Below, piece after piece: positions 42,504-54,272 of a stretch of DNA of 64,000 bases. Source of the stretch: Candidatus Eremiobacterota bacterium (lineage in GTDB: Bacteria > Vulcanimicrobiota > Vulcanimicrobiia > Vulcanimicrobiales > Vulcanimicrobiaceae). The stretch covers positions 62,001-126,000 of the forward strand of contig JAFAKB010000076.1 of the NCBI GenBank assembly GCA_019235885.1. The letters are read 5' to 3'. Both the position numbers and the translations under genes were made by a program. Each line of letters starts with the position of its first letter. Positions within the stretch are counted from its first letter, which is position 1. The notes beneath the pieces are model-generated. The model was not told the DNA's origin and did not search any database. It saw nothing but the letters and a program-made list of their open reading frames with translations.

Positions 42504-44512
42504 GATCGCAACGACTCTTCGCGGCGCTCGGCATCGCCGCCATTCTCGCGGGATGCGGCGGGGGCGGAGGCGGCTCGAAGGCGCCGGTCCTTCCGCAGGC
42601 GCCGACCAACAACAGGCCCGTCAACGCACCGCAATCGACCACTTTTAAGTACCTCAGCAGCGCCCTGAAGAGCGCGACGCTCACCGGGCCGGCGAACCTG
42701 GGCACGATGAAGGTCGACGTCCAGATGACCTTACCGAACGCCGCCGCGCTCGCACAGTATGCCGCTGCCGTCGGCGACCCGAGCAGCGGCCTCTACCGAC
42801 AATTCCTTACCCCTGAAGAGATCGGGAGCCGATACGGCGCCTCCGACGCCGACTACAATGCGGCAATCGCGTACTTCCAAGCCGCCGGACTGCAGGTCAC
42901 CGGCTGGAAGCAAAAGGCGATGCTCCGCGTCGTCGGTCCTCAAACAAACATGGAGCAGGCCTTCGGAACGAAATTCGGGCTGTACACTCTGAAAGGCGAC
43001 ACGGTGTACGGACCGATGTCGACGCCGAGTTTCTCCAAGCCGCTGGCCGTACACTCGGTAACCCAACTCGTCTACAACCCAAAGTGGATGAAGCGCAACT
43101 CGATCGCGATCGGTCCGCACGGGACGACGCCGGCCTTCGACTTCGGGATTCCTTCGCAGCAGCTGGCTGCGGCGTTCGACTACAGCGGCGCGTATGCGGC
43201 CGGTTACACGGGGACCGGGATCAACGTCGGCATCATCGGCACGGGGCCGATCGCGCAGGACGACTACAAGGCGTACAGACAATCCCTCGGCGCAGGCTGG
43301 CTCGACGGCAACGGCAGCTTCCACGCGACAAGCAACACGATCACGCAGGTGAACGTGAGCTCGAGCAACGGGGTGAACGGCGGCACGCCGGCGACGCCGC
43401 CGCCCGTGACGGGGCCCTGCAGCGGTTCGCTGCCGGGCTGCAATCCCGAGGACGGCGAGGCACAAATCGATACCCAACAAGCCGCTGCATTGGCGCCGAC
43501 CGCAAACGTGCTCTTCTACCTCGCCTACGTGCCGCACGAAACGTTCGGCACCAGTCACGACTTCGGTCCCCGCGAAGGGATCAGCGAAGTGAACGACGAG
43601 GTCCAGCAGATCATCAGCGACAACCAAGCCGACGTCGTCTCCGGGAGTTACGGGCTCGCGGAGCAGTACAGCGACTACACCGGCGCGGACGGCGTGACGT
43701 ACGACCCGAACGGCACGGAGCCCGTCCAGTTCGCGATGTTGCAAGCCGAAGGGATCGCGGTGTTCATCTCCTCCGGCGACGCCGGTGCAGAGGGCTGCGC
43801 CCGGCCGTTTTTCGGCACGGGGCCCGGCGTATCGAGCCCGGATCAGCCGTGCGTGAGCGCGCCGGCGGTCGATCAGAACGTCACCAGCGTCGGCGGGATC
43901 ACCGCGCCCGTCGACGAGGCCGGCCACAAGATCGGGCCGTACACGACCTGGGGCGTGCAGACCGAGCACGGCTTCGGCGCGACGGGCGGCGGGCTCTCGG
44001 TCGCCGTCCCGCTGCCTGCGTATCAAAAGGGGCCCGGCGTCCATGGCACCAAGCGCAACCAGCCGGACGCCTCCCTGGATGCCGATCCGGCGACCGGCGT
44101 CGCGGTCGTCGTCAACGCGGACTTCGGCGGCGGCTTCATCGCGTTCGGCGGCACGAGCGTCGCGGCGCCCGAGATGGCAGCGATGTGGGCGCTCGTCTTG
44201 GATGCTTGCCGGCAAACGCCGGCCTGTGTCGCGAAGGGGAGCGGGCCGAAACCGTACCGGATGGGGAACGCGGCGCCCGCGTTCTACGCGATCTACAACG
44301 ACTCGGTGCGCTACCCGGCGACGTTCCTCGACATCGTCGACGGGAACAACGGCGTGACGCCGTGCCGAGTCAATCCGGCGCAGGTCGGACCTTGTCCGAA
44401 TCCCCCGCCCACCCCCGGTCCGGGGTTCAGTGCGGGGGTCGGCTACGATCTCACGACGGGGATCGGGGTGCCGTTCGGTAGGCACCTCATCAAGTCGGTG
44501 GTCGGCGTCTGA
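42500..44512 (+). CDS. S53 family (sedolisin/kumamolisin-like) serine peptidase lipoprotein
   Basis: 670 residues. The signal ends in lipobox LAGC followed by GGGGGG. A pro-kumamolisin activation domain covers about 70-190 ('YRQFLTPEEIGSRYGASDADY'; 'VVGPQTNMEQAFGTKFGLY'). The catalytic Glu320 and Asp324 are in 'EDGEAQIDTQQAA' and the nucleophile Ser553 is in 'FGGTSVAAPEMAAMWALV'; the C-terminal 'GVGYDLTTGIGVP' belongs to the calcium-binding region. Sedolisins are secreted proteases active at acid pH. It is coupled to the lipoprotein at 40431. Confidence 0.94.
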   Translation: MRSQRLFAALGIAAILAGCGGGGGGSKAPVLPQAPTNNRPVNAPQSTTFKYLSSALKSATLTGPANLGTMKVDVQMTLPNAAALAQYAAAVGDPSSGLYRQFLTPEEIGSRYGASDADYNAAIAYFQAAGLQVTGWKQKAMLRVVGPQTNMEQAFGTKFGLYTLKGDTVYGPMSTPSFSKPLAVHSVTQLVYNPKWMKRNSIAIGPHGTTPAFDFGIPSQQLAAAFDYSGAYAAGYTGTGINVGIIGTGPIAQDDYKAYRQSLGAGWLDGNGSFHATSNTITQVNVSSSNGVNGGTPATPPPVTGPCSGSLPGCNPEDGEAQIDTQQAAALAPTANVLFYLAYVPHETFGTSHDFGPREGISEVNDEVQQIISDNQADVVSGSYGLAEQYSDYTGADGVTYDPNGTEPVQFAMLQAEGIAVFISSGDAGAEGCARPFFGTGPGVSSPDQPCVSAPAVDQNVTSVGGITAPVDEAGHKIGPYTTWGVQTEHGFGATGGGLSVAVPLPAYQKGPGVHGTKRNQPDASLDADPATGVAVVVNADFGGGFIAFGGTSVAAPEMAAMWALVLDACRQTPACVAKGSGPKPYRMGNAAPAFYAIYNDSVRYPATFLDIVDGNNGVTPCRVNPAQVGPCPNPPPTPGPGFSAGVGYDLTTGIGVPFGRHLIKSVVGV

Positions 44513-44534
44513 TCCTCGCTCGCTTGCCGGTACG

Positions 44535-44562
44535 AGGAGCCGCGGGTCGTCCCGCGGCTCCT
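44535..44562 (+). terminator. Strong 12-bp hairpin, probable terminator of S53 operon
   Basis: AGGAGCCGCGGG and CCCGCGGCTCCT pair perfectly around a TCGT tetraloop, 23 nt after the S53 stop and 29 nt before rpmE. The stem is almost all G-C. There is no T-tract, so termination may be weak-tail or Rho-assisted. Confidence 0.6.
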
Positions 44563-44572
44563 TGCGGCGCCC

Positions 44573-44581
44573 TGATATAAT
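44573..44581 (+). promoter_or_regulatory. Extended -10 promoter (TGA-TATAAT) of rpmE
   Basis: TGATATAAT supplies a consensus -10 with the TGn extension. It ends only 9 nt before the rpmE GTG at 44591, so transcription would start within about 3 nt of the start codon: a leaderless or nearly leaderless mRNA. No -35 element is recognisable. Confidence 0.55.
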
Positions 44582-44590
44582 CGTGAGGCT

Positions 44591-44869
44591 GTGAAAACCA
44601 AGGGTCACCCCAAATGGTATCCGGAGGCGCACGTAACGTGCGCTTGCGGTGCCCAGTTCACCACCGGATCGACCAAGCCCACGATCGCCGTCGAAGTCTG
44701 CTCGCATTGCCATCCGCTCTGGACCGGCCAGCAGAAGTTCCTCGACACCGCCGGGCGCGTCGAGAAGTTCAACCAGCGTGCCGCGATGGCCGACAAGAAG
44801 AAGGCCGAAGCCGCCGCGCGGAAGTCGCGCAAGGCTGCCGACGCGGAGGCCGCTTCGGCCTCGCTTTAG
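44591..44869 (+). CDS. rpmE: 50S ribosomal protein L31, zinc-binding type with long tail
   Basis: 92 residues from GTG. '[24 protein letters not shown]' and '[30 protein letters not shown]' match L31, with the zinc ligands C-x-C and C-x2-C of the C+ form. After residue ~65 there is a Lys/Ala-rich extension ([20 protein letters not shown]) of about 25 residues, longer than usual. Part of the large ribosomal subunit. Followed 58 nt later by prfA. Confidence 0.95.
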   Translation: MKTKGHPKWYPEAHVTCACGAQFTTGSTKPTIAVEVCSHCHPLWTGQQKFLDTAGRVEKFNQRAAMADKKKAEAAARKSRKAADAEAASASL

Positions 44870-44927
44870 CCGCGCCGAATCGTTCCCTGGAAGCGCGCCG
44901 TCCGACGGTGCGCTTCTTTCGTACCTG

Positions 44928-46013
44928 ATGCAGTACACCGACCGCCTCGAGACGCTCTCGAAACGCTTCGACGAGATCGACGCCGCGCTCGCGGACACGA
45001 GCGGCGGCTTCGACCAGGCGCGCTTCACCGCGCTCATGAAAGAGCGCGCATCGATCGAGCAGACCGTGCACGCGTTCCGCGCGTACCGCGCGCTGCTGCA
45101 CGAGATCGCCGCGAACGACGCGTTGCGCGCCGACAAGAGCGATCCCGAGCTGGCCGCGCTGGCCGAAGAAGAAGCGCCCGCGCTGCGCGAGCGCCTGGCG
45201 GTGCTGGACGCGCAGCTTCAGGACCTGATGCTGCCGCGCGACCCGCACGACGACAAGGACGTGTTCGTCGAGATCCGTGCCGGCGCGGGCGGCGATGAGG
45301 CCGGTATCTTCGCGGGCGATCTGCTGCGGATGTACTCGCGCTTCGCGGAGTCGCGCAAGATGCGCGTCGAGCTGTTGAGCGAGAGCGAGAACGAAGCCGG
45401 CGGGTACAAGGAAGTCGTCGTCAGCGTGAAGGGCGGCGAGCCGTACCGCTGGTTCAAGTACGAGTCCGGCGTCCACCGCGTCCAGCGCGTCCCGGCGACC
45501 GAAGCGGCGGGCCGCATCCACACCTCGACCGCGACGGTCGCCGTGCTGCCGGAGGTCGAGGACGACGGCGAGATCGAGATCAAGCCCACGGACCTGGAGA
45601 TCGACACGTTCAAATCGTCCGGCGCGGGCGGGCAGCATGTCAACAAGACCGAGTCGGCGATTCGCATCACCCACAAGCCGAGCGGGATCGTCGTGGCGTG
45701 CAGCGAGGAACGGTCGCAGCTGCAGAACCGCGCGCGCGCGATGGACATGCTGCGCGCGCAGCTCGCCGCGAACCAGCGGCGCGAGCGCGAGGAAGCGGAA
45801 GGCGCGTTGCGGCGCAGCCAAGTCGGAACGGGCGACCGCAGCGAGAAGATCCGCACCTACAACTACCCGCAGGACCGCATCACCGACCATCGCATCAACC
45901 AGAATTTCCAGAACATCAAAGCGATCCTCGACGGCGACATGGAAAAGCTGATCGTCGAACTGCAGAAGGACGAAAAAGCCCGCCTGCTGAGCGGCGAAAC
46001 CAGCGCGGCGTGA
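44928..46013 (+). CDS. prfA: Peptide chain release factor 1
   Basis: 361 residues. 'HRVQRVPATEAAGRIHTSTATVAVLPE' carries the PAT anticodon-mimic tripeptide that reads UAA/UAG, and 'KSSGAGGQHVNKTESAIRITH' the universal GGQ that triggers peptide release. The N-terminal coiled region (ETLSKRFDEIDAALAD) and the C-terminal 'RTYNYPQDRITDHRI' are typical. Its TGA overlaps prmC by GTGA, the classic prfA-prmC pairing in which PrmC methylates the GGQ glutamine. Confidence 0.96.
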   Translation: MQYTDRLETLSKRFDEIDAALADTSGGFDQARFTALMKERASIEQTVHAFRAYRALLHEIAANDALRADKSDPELAALAEEEAPALRERLAVLDAQLQDLMLPRDPHDDKDVFVEIRAGAGGDEAGIFAGDLLRMYSRFAESRKMRVELLSESENEAGGYKEVVVSVKGGEPYRWFKYESGVHRVQRVPATEAAGRIHTSTATVAVLPEVEDDGEIEIKPTDLEIDTFKSSGAGGQHVNKTESAIRITHKPSGIVVACSEERSQLQNRARAMDMLRAQLAANQRREREEAEGALRRSQVGTGDRSEKIRTYNYPQDRITDHRINQNFQNIKAILDGDMEKLIVELQKDEKARLLSGETSAA

Positions 46014-46870
46014 CGATCGGCGAGGCCCTGCGCGACGCGTCGATCCGGCTAGAGAACGTGGGCGGCAGCGGAAGATTGGACGCGGTGTTCCTGCTGGCGC
46101 ATGCAGCGAGCGTCTCGCGCGCGGAGATGATCGCGCACCGCGAGCGCGAGCTCGAGCCGGACGTCGCGGAGCGGTTCCTGGCGCTGGTCGCGCAGCGCGA
46201 GCGCGGGCTTCCGCTGGCATACGTCACCGGCGAGGCGGGATTCTACGGGCGGATGTTCGGCGTCCACGCGCGCGTGCTCGTCCCGCGGCCGGAGACGGAG
46301 CTGGCAATCGAGTGGGCGGTCCGCCACTTGCGCGCGATCGGGCGGGAGAACGGCCGCGCCGCCGATGTCGGCACGGGAAGCGGCGCGATCGCGATCACGC
46401 TCGCGTGCGAGCTGCCGCAGCTGAGCGTCTTCGCGAGCGACATCTCGCAGGACGCGCTCTCCGTTGCGCGGCGCAACGCGGCGCGCAACAACATCTTTCA
46501 GCATGTGACGTTTCTGCACGGCGATCTGGCGGCGCCGCTGGTTCCGTACGCGCCGTTCGACTGCGTCGTCGCGAACCTGCCGTACGTCCCGAGCGCCGAG
46601 TGCGCGAGCGCGCCCGATCCGGTCTCGTTCGAACCGCTGCTCGCGCGTGACGGCGGGCCCGACGGCCTCGCGCTCTATCGCCGGTTCGTGCCGGACCTGC
46701 CGAAGCTGATCGCACCGCGCGGCATGGTCATCCTCGAAGCGGCGCCGGCGAACGCGCGCGCGCTCGAGCAGCTCGTGCGCGACGAGCTACCCGCTGCGGG
46801 CGTCGAGACGATTCGCGACTATGCCGGACTCGATCGCCTCGTCGTTGCCGCGATCGCGCCGGCGGCTTAG
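46010..46870 (+). CDS. prmC: Release factor glutamine methyltransferase
   Basis: 286 residues. 'VLVPRPETELAIEWAV' and 'AADVGTGSGAIAITLACELPQLSVFASDISQDALSVARRNA' are the substrate and SAM-binding signatures of PrmC/HemK. The catalytic loop reads 'VVANLPYVPSAE', with NLPY in place of the usual NPPY. It N5-methylates the Gln of the GGQ motif in RF1/RF2. Starts at GTG in a 4-nt overlap with prfA and overlaps the convergent lipoprotein gene by 4 nt. Confidence 0.94.
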   Translation: MTIGEALRDASIRLENVGGSGRLDAVFLLAHAASVSRAEMIAHRERELEPDVAERFLALVAQRERGLPLAYVTGEAGFYGRMFGVHARVLVPRPETELAIEWAVRHLRAIGRENGRAADVGTGSGAIAITLACELPQLSVFASDISQDALSVARRNAARNNIFQHVTFLHGDLAAPLVPYAPFDCVVANLPYVPSAECASAPDPVSFEPLLARDGGPDGLALYRRFVPDLPKLIAPRGMVILEAAPANARALEQLVRDELPAAGVETIRDYAGLDRLVVAAIAPAA

Positions 46871-48585
46871 CGAATCCCCGCGACGAAGATCGGGGAAAAG
46901 TTCGCCGAAGCCGAAACGGTACGGCTTCCGTACGGAACGACGACCGCCCCGGTGGTGATGCCCCTTTGGTTCCCGAAGACGTTGCCGGCCGCGTCGATCC
47001 CGGCGATATAGCCGACCGGCCAGACGTCGTTCGGCTGGTTTGACACTTGGACGCGCTGGCCGTGAACGAACTGGCCGGCGGGATACTCCTGCAGCGGATC
47101 GCCTGCGAACACGTTGCCGAGCGAGTCGACGGTGAATCTCGGGTCGATCACCGTCAGCGCGGCGTCGAGCGTGAGCGATCCGCCGGCGCCGATCGCATAG
47201 CGCCCGACCGCGTTCGGCTTCGAGTACCCCGCCTGGACTCCGACGTACACATAGCCTTGGCCGTCGGTGGCGAGCTGCATCAACCGGCCGCCGCTCAAGG
47301 CGCCGCAGTCGTTGGACGAGACAACCTCCGTCGCCGTGGCGGTGGAACCGGTGAGGGCGACGTGGTTGATCGTACAAGAGTTGCTGTTTGCGGGCGGGAC
47401 GCCGAAGTACGCGCCGCCATGGCCATCGAGAGCGAGGTAGACCGGCACGGCACCGCCGGTACAGCTCGGGCAGGTGAAGCTCGTGCTCGATGTCGGAGCG
47501 ACGTTCCCGCTCGCGGTCGAGGGCCACATGTTGATCTGGGTGCCGTTCAGCGTGTACACGTTGCCCGCGGCATCCGCCGCGAACCCGCTGATGCCCGGGC
47601 CGAGCTGGAGCTGCGTGTTCGAGCCGGTGATCTCCGTCTGCGGCGCCATGTTCGCGTCGAAGCGCTCGAGCGCTATGTTGCCGTTCGAATCCCGGCCGTA
47701 CATCCATGCGCCCGACGGATGGCTCTGCGCGACCGGCGCGAACGTCGCGGTCGCGCTCGACAAGCCGGGCGCGGACGCGGTCAGCGTGGCGGCCGGAATC
47801 GCCTGGCCGTTGTACGCCAAGCAGGTGTTCGTGTAGAACGACGTGCCGAACTCGATGTAGAGCGTGGTCGCGACGCTGGTCGAGGGCGGCGCCGCTTGCG
47901 ATGCGCAGGTTTGGTAGCCGGAACTGTCGGAGGTGGCCAGGTAGAGTCCCGTCGCGCCGCTCGAATCACTGTCGGTGATGGTGAGCGTCGGAAGGTTTCC
48001 GGGTGCGCCGATGATGGTGAAGCCGTCGGCATCGAAGACGTGCGCCGTGACGATGAACCGCGTTGCCGTGCCGGTCGGCGGCGCAGGATTGCTCACCGAG
48101 AGCCGCAGCGAGGCGGGGGTGCCGTCGAACCCGACATTCACCGTGTTCGTCTGATCTTGAACGATCGTCTGCTGCACGGTGCCCGAGGAGAGCACGTGGT
48201 TCGACCCGTCGAGCAGCGTGACGGCGAAGGTGTCGGTGCCGACCGGCGCCTGCACCGAGTAGACGGTGCACGTGCCGGTTTGCGGCGGGGGCGCCGGGTT
48301 GGTGCACGGTTGCCCGTTGCTGACGAGGTAGGTGGTCGGCGCCCCGCCGTTCACCGAGATCTGCACGACTTGCGTCGCGGGGGAGACGTAGCGCGGCCGG
48401 CGCTGCTTGCCGGAGCCCGCGCGTGCCGGGATCTTGATTGCAAACGCGATCGTCGCGGTGGGGGCCGGAGCGCTCGGCGTCGCCGTCGGAGCCGGTTGCG
48501 GCCGCGGCTGCACCGACGAGCCGCCCCCGCCGCAGCCGGACGCGATGAACCCGAACGCCAGACCGAAGACCGCGAAGCGGCGCAT
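46867..48585 (-). CDS. Gly-rich lipoprotein with NHL/propeller-like repeats, paralog A
   Basis: 572 residues. MRRFAVFGLAFGFIASGC is a lipoprotein signal with GGGG after the Cys. An N-terminal beta domain (PRYVSPATQVVQISVNGGAP; SVQAPVGTDTFAVTLLDGSN; QDQTNTVNVGFDG) is followed by 'GLYLATSDSSGYQ' and then repeats of the type 'ISGFAADAAGNVYTLNG', 'YLALDGHGGAYFG', 'LATDGQGYVYVG', 'VIDPRFTVDSLGNVFAGD', which look like propeller blades. Its ATG overlaps the stop of its paralog by 1 nt. Function unknown, surface or periplasmic. Confidence 0.75.
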   Translation of the reverse strand: MRRFAVFGLAFGFIASGCGGGGSSVQPRPQPAPTATPSAPAPTATIAFAIKIPARAGSGKQRRPRYVSPATQVVQISVNGGAPTTYLVSNGQPCTNPAPPPQTGTCTVYSVQAPVGTDTFAVTLLDGSNHVLSSGTVQQTIVQDQTNTVNVGFDGTPASLRLSVSNPAPPTGTATRFIVTAHVFDADGFTIIGAPGNLPTLTITDSDSSGATGLYLATSDSSGYQTCASQAAPPSTSVATTLYIEFGTSFYTNTCLAYNGQAIPAATLTASAPGLSSATATFAPVAQSHPSGAWMYGRDSNGNIALERFDANMAPQTEITGSNTQLQLGPGISGFAADAAGNVYTLNGTQINMWPSTASGNVAPTSSTSFTCPSCTGGAVPVYLALDGHGGAYFGVPPANSNSCTINHVALTGSTATATEVVSSNDCGALSGGRLMQLATDGQGYVYVGVQAGYSKPNAVGRYAIGAGGSLTLDAALTVIDPRFTVDSLGNVFAGDPLQEYPAGQFVHGQRVQVSNQPNDVWPVGYIAGIDAAGNVFGNQRGITTGAVVVPYGSRTVSASANFSPIFVAGIR

Positions 48586-50675
48586 CAGTGCGGTCTTCTC
48601 CCCTTGGACGAACCGGTGAGGTTGACGACCGTGATCCCGACGTGCACCGGCGCGGTGTTGTGCTGCGCGTCGCTGAACGTCACGGTGCAGGTGCCGCCGG
48701 ACGCGTGTTTGCTCGTCACGGTGAACGTCGCCGTCGGACCGTTCGCGCTCGAGGGGGTCACCGTCGCGATCGCCCCGCAGTCGTCGATTTCGGTGAACGT
48801 GCCGGTGTAGCCGGTCTCGGAGACGGTGATCGGCGCGCTCGACTGCGTCTCGACGTTTTGCGGCTGCGCGGAGATCGGGCTGCCGCCGCCGCCGCTTGCG
48901 CTGAAGATGCCGCTGACGTAGGCCGGCACGAAGTTCGCGGTCGCCGAAGGAACGCGGCTTCCCGCCGGAATCACCTCCGCCGAGTTGCCGCTCATGAACG
49001 CCGGCTTCGCCGCGAAGAGATTGCCGGCGCCGTCGACACCGTCCGGGTACGCGGCAGTCGGGGCGGCGTTGTTCTGATACGAGTTGCCCGGCGTCGAGGG
49101 CACGGTGGTGCGCTGGCCGTGGACGAAGCTGCTCGCCGGATACTCGTTGATGACCGCGCCGTTGTTCCCGCCCGCGTAGACGTTGCCGTGCGAGTCGACG
49201 GTGAAGAACGGGTTGATCCCGGTGATCATCGCGTCGAGCGTCAGCGCTCCGCCCGCGCCGATCGTGTAGCGCGCGATGGCGGGGTTCGGCGTGATCTGCG
49301 ACTGCACGTAACCCGCGTAGAGATAGCCGTGGCCGTCGCTCACGAGCTGGGTGATCGATCCCGACGCCTGCGCGGTCGGCGCCGAGTCCACATACGGGCT
49401 GCAGTCCGCCGCCACCGTCGGATTCGAGGTCGAACCCGTCAGCGGCACCAGCACGATCGCGCACGAGGTCGTCGTCGTCCCGTTTCGGAAGGCCCCGATG
49501 TATGCGTCGCCCGCGCCGTCGAGCGCGAGCCCTGAGATGACCCGCTGAAGCGGGACGTTCGTCGGTACGCTGAAGTCGGTGCTCGCCGTCGGGCTGGCGT
49601 TTCCGTTCGCGGTCGAGGCGAACTCGTTGATTCGCTGGCCCGACGGTCCTTGCGTCAGGACGAACACGTTCGCGCCGGCGTCGACCGCCAGGCCGTTCAC
49701 GACCGAGAGCTGCGCGTTCGAGCCGGTGATCTCCCCGAGCGGGGCCATGTTCGGGTCGAAGCGGACGAGCCCGGCTTGTGCGTTGGAATCCGTGCCGAAC
49801 ATCCACGCGCCGGTGCCGGCGGTTTGCGCAACGGGCTTGAACGTCGCGGTCGCGCTCGGAACGCCGCTGGCCGACGCCGTCAACGTCGCCCCGTTCGGCA
49901 GCGCTTGACCGTTGTACGCCAAGCACACGTTGGTGTAAAACGAGTTGCCGTTGACCGTCGTGACGGTGGTCGTCACGCTGGTTGCCGGCGCGGCCGCCTG
50001 CGTCGCGCACGTGTTGTCGGAACCGGCGAGATAGAGCCCGGTCACGCCGCTCGTGTCGCTGTCGGTGATCGTGATCGTGGGGAGCGCCCCCGGTGCGCCG
50101 ATGATCGTGAACCCTGCGGCGTCGTAGACCTGCGGCACGACTTGGAACGACGCAGCGGTCCCGGTGGGCGGTGAGGGATTGCTCACCGACACGCTCAGCG
50201 AAGCAGGAACGCCGTTGAAGACGACGTTCACACTGTTCGTCTGATCCTGCACGATCGTCGCCTGCGTGGTGCCCGCCGAGAGAACGTGGTTCGCGTTGTC
50301 GAGCAGCGATATCGTGAAGGTGTCTGTGCCAACCGGTGCCTGCACGGAGTACACGGCGCACGTCCCGCTGCCGGGCGGCGGGCTGGGGTTCGAGCACGGC
50401 TGTCCGCCGCTCACGGGAAAGCTCTGCGCCGGTCCGCCGTTCACCGAGATCTGAACGACCGCCGTCGCCGGCGAGACGTAGCGCGGGGTGCGCGCCTTCG
50501 CCGACCCGACCTTGGACGGGATCGAAACCGCGAACGACACCGTCGCCTTCGGTCCCGGCGTCGGAGTCGGGGTCGGCGGCGGCGGGGGTGGGAACGAGCT
50601 GCCTCCGCCGCCACCGCCGCCACACCCCGCAGCGAACGCGAACGCGAGACCGAAGACGGCAACGAGTCGGCGCAT
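48585..50675 (-). CDS. Gly-rich lipoprotein with propeller-like repeats and C-terminal Ig-like domain, paralog B
   Basis: 696 residues. MRRLVAVFGLAFAFAAGC then GGGGGGG. It shares its layout and long stretches with the downstream paralog (PRYVSPATAVVQISVNGGP; VQAPVGTDTF; FTIIGAPGALPT; YTNVCLAYNGQALP). Propeller-like 'DGAGDAYIGAF', 'DGHGYLYAGYV', 'VDSHGNVYAGG' repeats follow. An extra C-terminal domain of ~110 residues (ISAQPQNVETQSSAPITVSE; CTVTFSDAQHNTAPVHVGIT) is absent from paralog A. The start at 50675 is chosen by analogy to the paralog's MRR; an ATG 9 nt earlier is possible. Function unknown. Confidence 0.75.
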   Translation of the reverse strand: MRRLVAVFGLAFAFAAGCGGGGGGGSSFPPPPPPTPTPTPGPKATVSFAVSIPSKVGSAKARTPRYVSPATAVVQISVNGGPAQSFPVSGGQPCSNPSPPPGSGTCAVYSVQAPVGTDTFTISLLDNANHVLSAGTTQATIVQDQTNSVNVVFNGVPASLSVSVSNPSPPTGTAASFQVVPQVYDAAGFTIIGAPGALPTITITDSDTSGVTGLYLAGSDNTCATQAAAPATSVTTTVTTVNGNSFYTNVCLAYNGQALPNGATLTASASGVPSATATFKPVAQTAGTGAWMFGTDSNAQAGLVRFDPNMAPLGEITGSNAQLSVVNGLAVDAGANVFVLTQGPSGQRINEFASTANGNASPTASTDFSVPTNVPLQRVISGLALDGAGDAYIGAFRNGTTTTSCAIVLVPLTGSTSNPTVAADCSPYVDSAPTAQASGSITQLVSDGHGYLYAGYVQSQITPNPAIARYTIGAGGALTLDAMITGINPFFTVDSHGNVYAGGNNGAVINEYPASSFVHGQRTTVPSTPGNSYQNNAAPTAAYPDGVDGAGNLFAAKPAFMSGNSAEVIPAGSRVPSATANFVPAYVSGIFSASGGGGSPISAQPQNVETQSSAPITVSETGYTGTFTEIDDCGAIATVTPSSANGPTATFTVTSKHASGGTCTVTFSDAQHNTAPVHVGITVVNLTGSSKGRRPH

Positions 50676-50737
50676 GATCACCATTTCGATGGCGGGACGC
50701 CGAATCCCGATTCCTGCCGTCTCTCGCCATAACGTAA

Positions 50738-53231
<2,494 letters not shown>

Positions 53232-53235
<4 letters not shown>

Positions 53236-54272
53236 GCGCGCGGCCCGACGTCGCGCTCGACGTGCGCCAGACCTCGCACACGTCGGCGGGGATGCTCGCC
53301 TACGTGCGCGCGCTGCGAACGTTCCTGCCGGAGCTGGCGCCGGATCTGAGGTTTGCGCAGTTCGGCGGCGGCGACAACTTCGACGTCGCCGAGCAAGTCG
53401 GGATGCCGCTCGTGCTCGCGCGACTCCGCCCGCGGCTGGTGCACTTTCCGACCCCGTACGTGCCGCGCTTCGTGCCGGCGCCGCACGTCGTCACCGTGCA
53501 CGACGTGATCGACCTGGAGTTCCCGCAGTACGCGAAGCCCAAGGTTCAGCCGTACTGGCGGCACGTCGTCGGCCCCGTGCTGCGCTCGGCGCGCGCGGTC
53601 ATCACCGACGACGACGCGACGGTCGAGCTGCTGCAGCGCTACCTGCGCGTCGATCCGGCTCGCGTGCGCGTGATCCCGCTCGGCGTCGACACGCCCGGAT
53701 ACCCGATCGCGCCGGAGCGCCGTGCCCGACCGTATTTTCTGTACGCGGGCAATCACCGGCCGCACAAAGATCTCGGAACGCTCGTATCGGCCTGGGCCTC
53801 GCTTCCCGACGGGATCCAGGTCGATCTGGTGATGACCGGCGAGGACGAACCGGCGCTCCGTGCGCTGGCTGCCGGTGCGCGCGGCGAGCTGGTCTTCACC
53901 GGCGATTGCAACGGCCAGCGGCTCGACGAGCTGTTCCGCGGTGCGCTCGCCTACGTTCAACCCTCACTGCGCGAAGGGTTCGGCCTCCCGCTTCTTGAGG
54001 CGCTCGGGGCCGGAACGCCCGTGATCGCCGCGGAGACGGCGGCCCCATCGGTGCTGAAGCCGTTCGTGCACCGCTATCCGGCGCGCGACGCCGCCGCGCT
54101 GCGCGCGCTGCTGCTGCGCGCGTGCGAGGAAGCCGCAGCGTCCGGGCCGACGGAATCGCCGGCGGCGATGCGCGCGGATGCGGAACGTGCGCGCGCCGCG
54201 ACGGCGCACCTGACGTGGGAACGCACCGTGCGCGCGACCGCGGACGTGTACCGCGAGCTGCTTTCGGCATGA
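53232..54272 (+). CDS. Glycosyltransferase family 4 (first of two)
   Basis: 346 residues. GT-B fold with 'RQTSHTSAGMLAYVRALRTFLPEL' (donor loop), 'HVVTVHDVIDLEFPQYAKP', 'PYFLYAGNHRPHKDLGTLVSAWASLP' and 'AYVQPSLREGFGLPLLEALGAGTPVIAAE' (the E-x7-E motif of GT4). It probably transfers a sugar from an NDP donor onto a lipid-linked acceptor in the cytoplasm. The GTG overlaps the GT2 stop, and its stop overlaps the second GT4 by ATGA. Confidence 0.93.
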
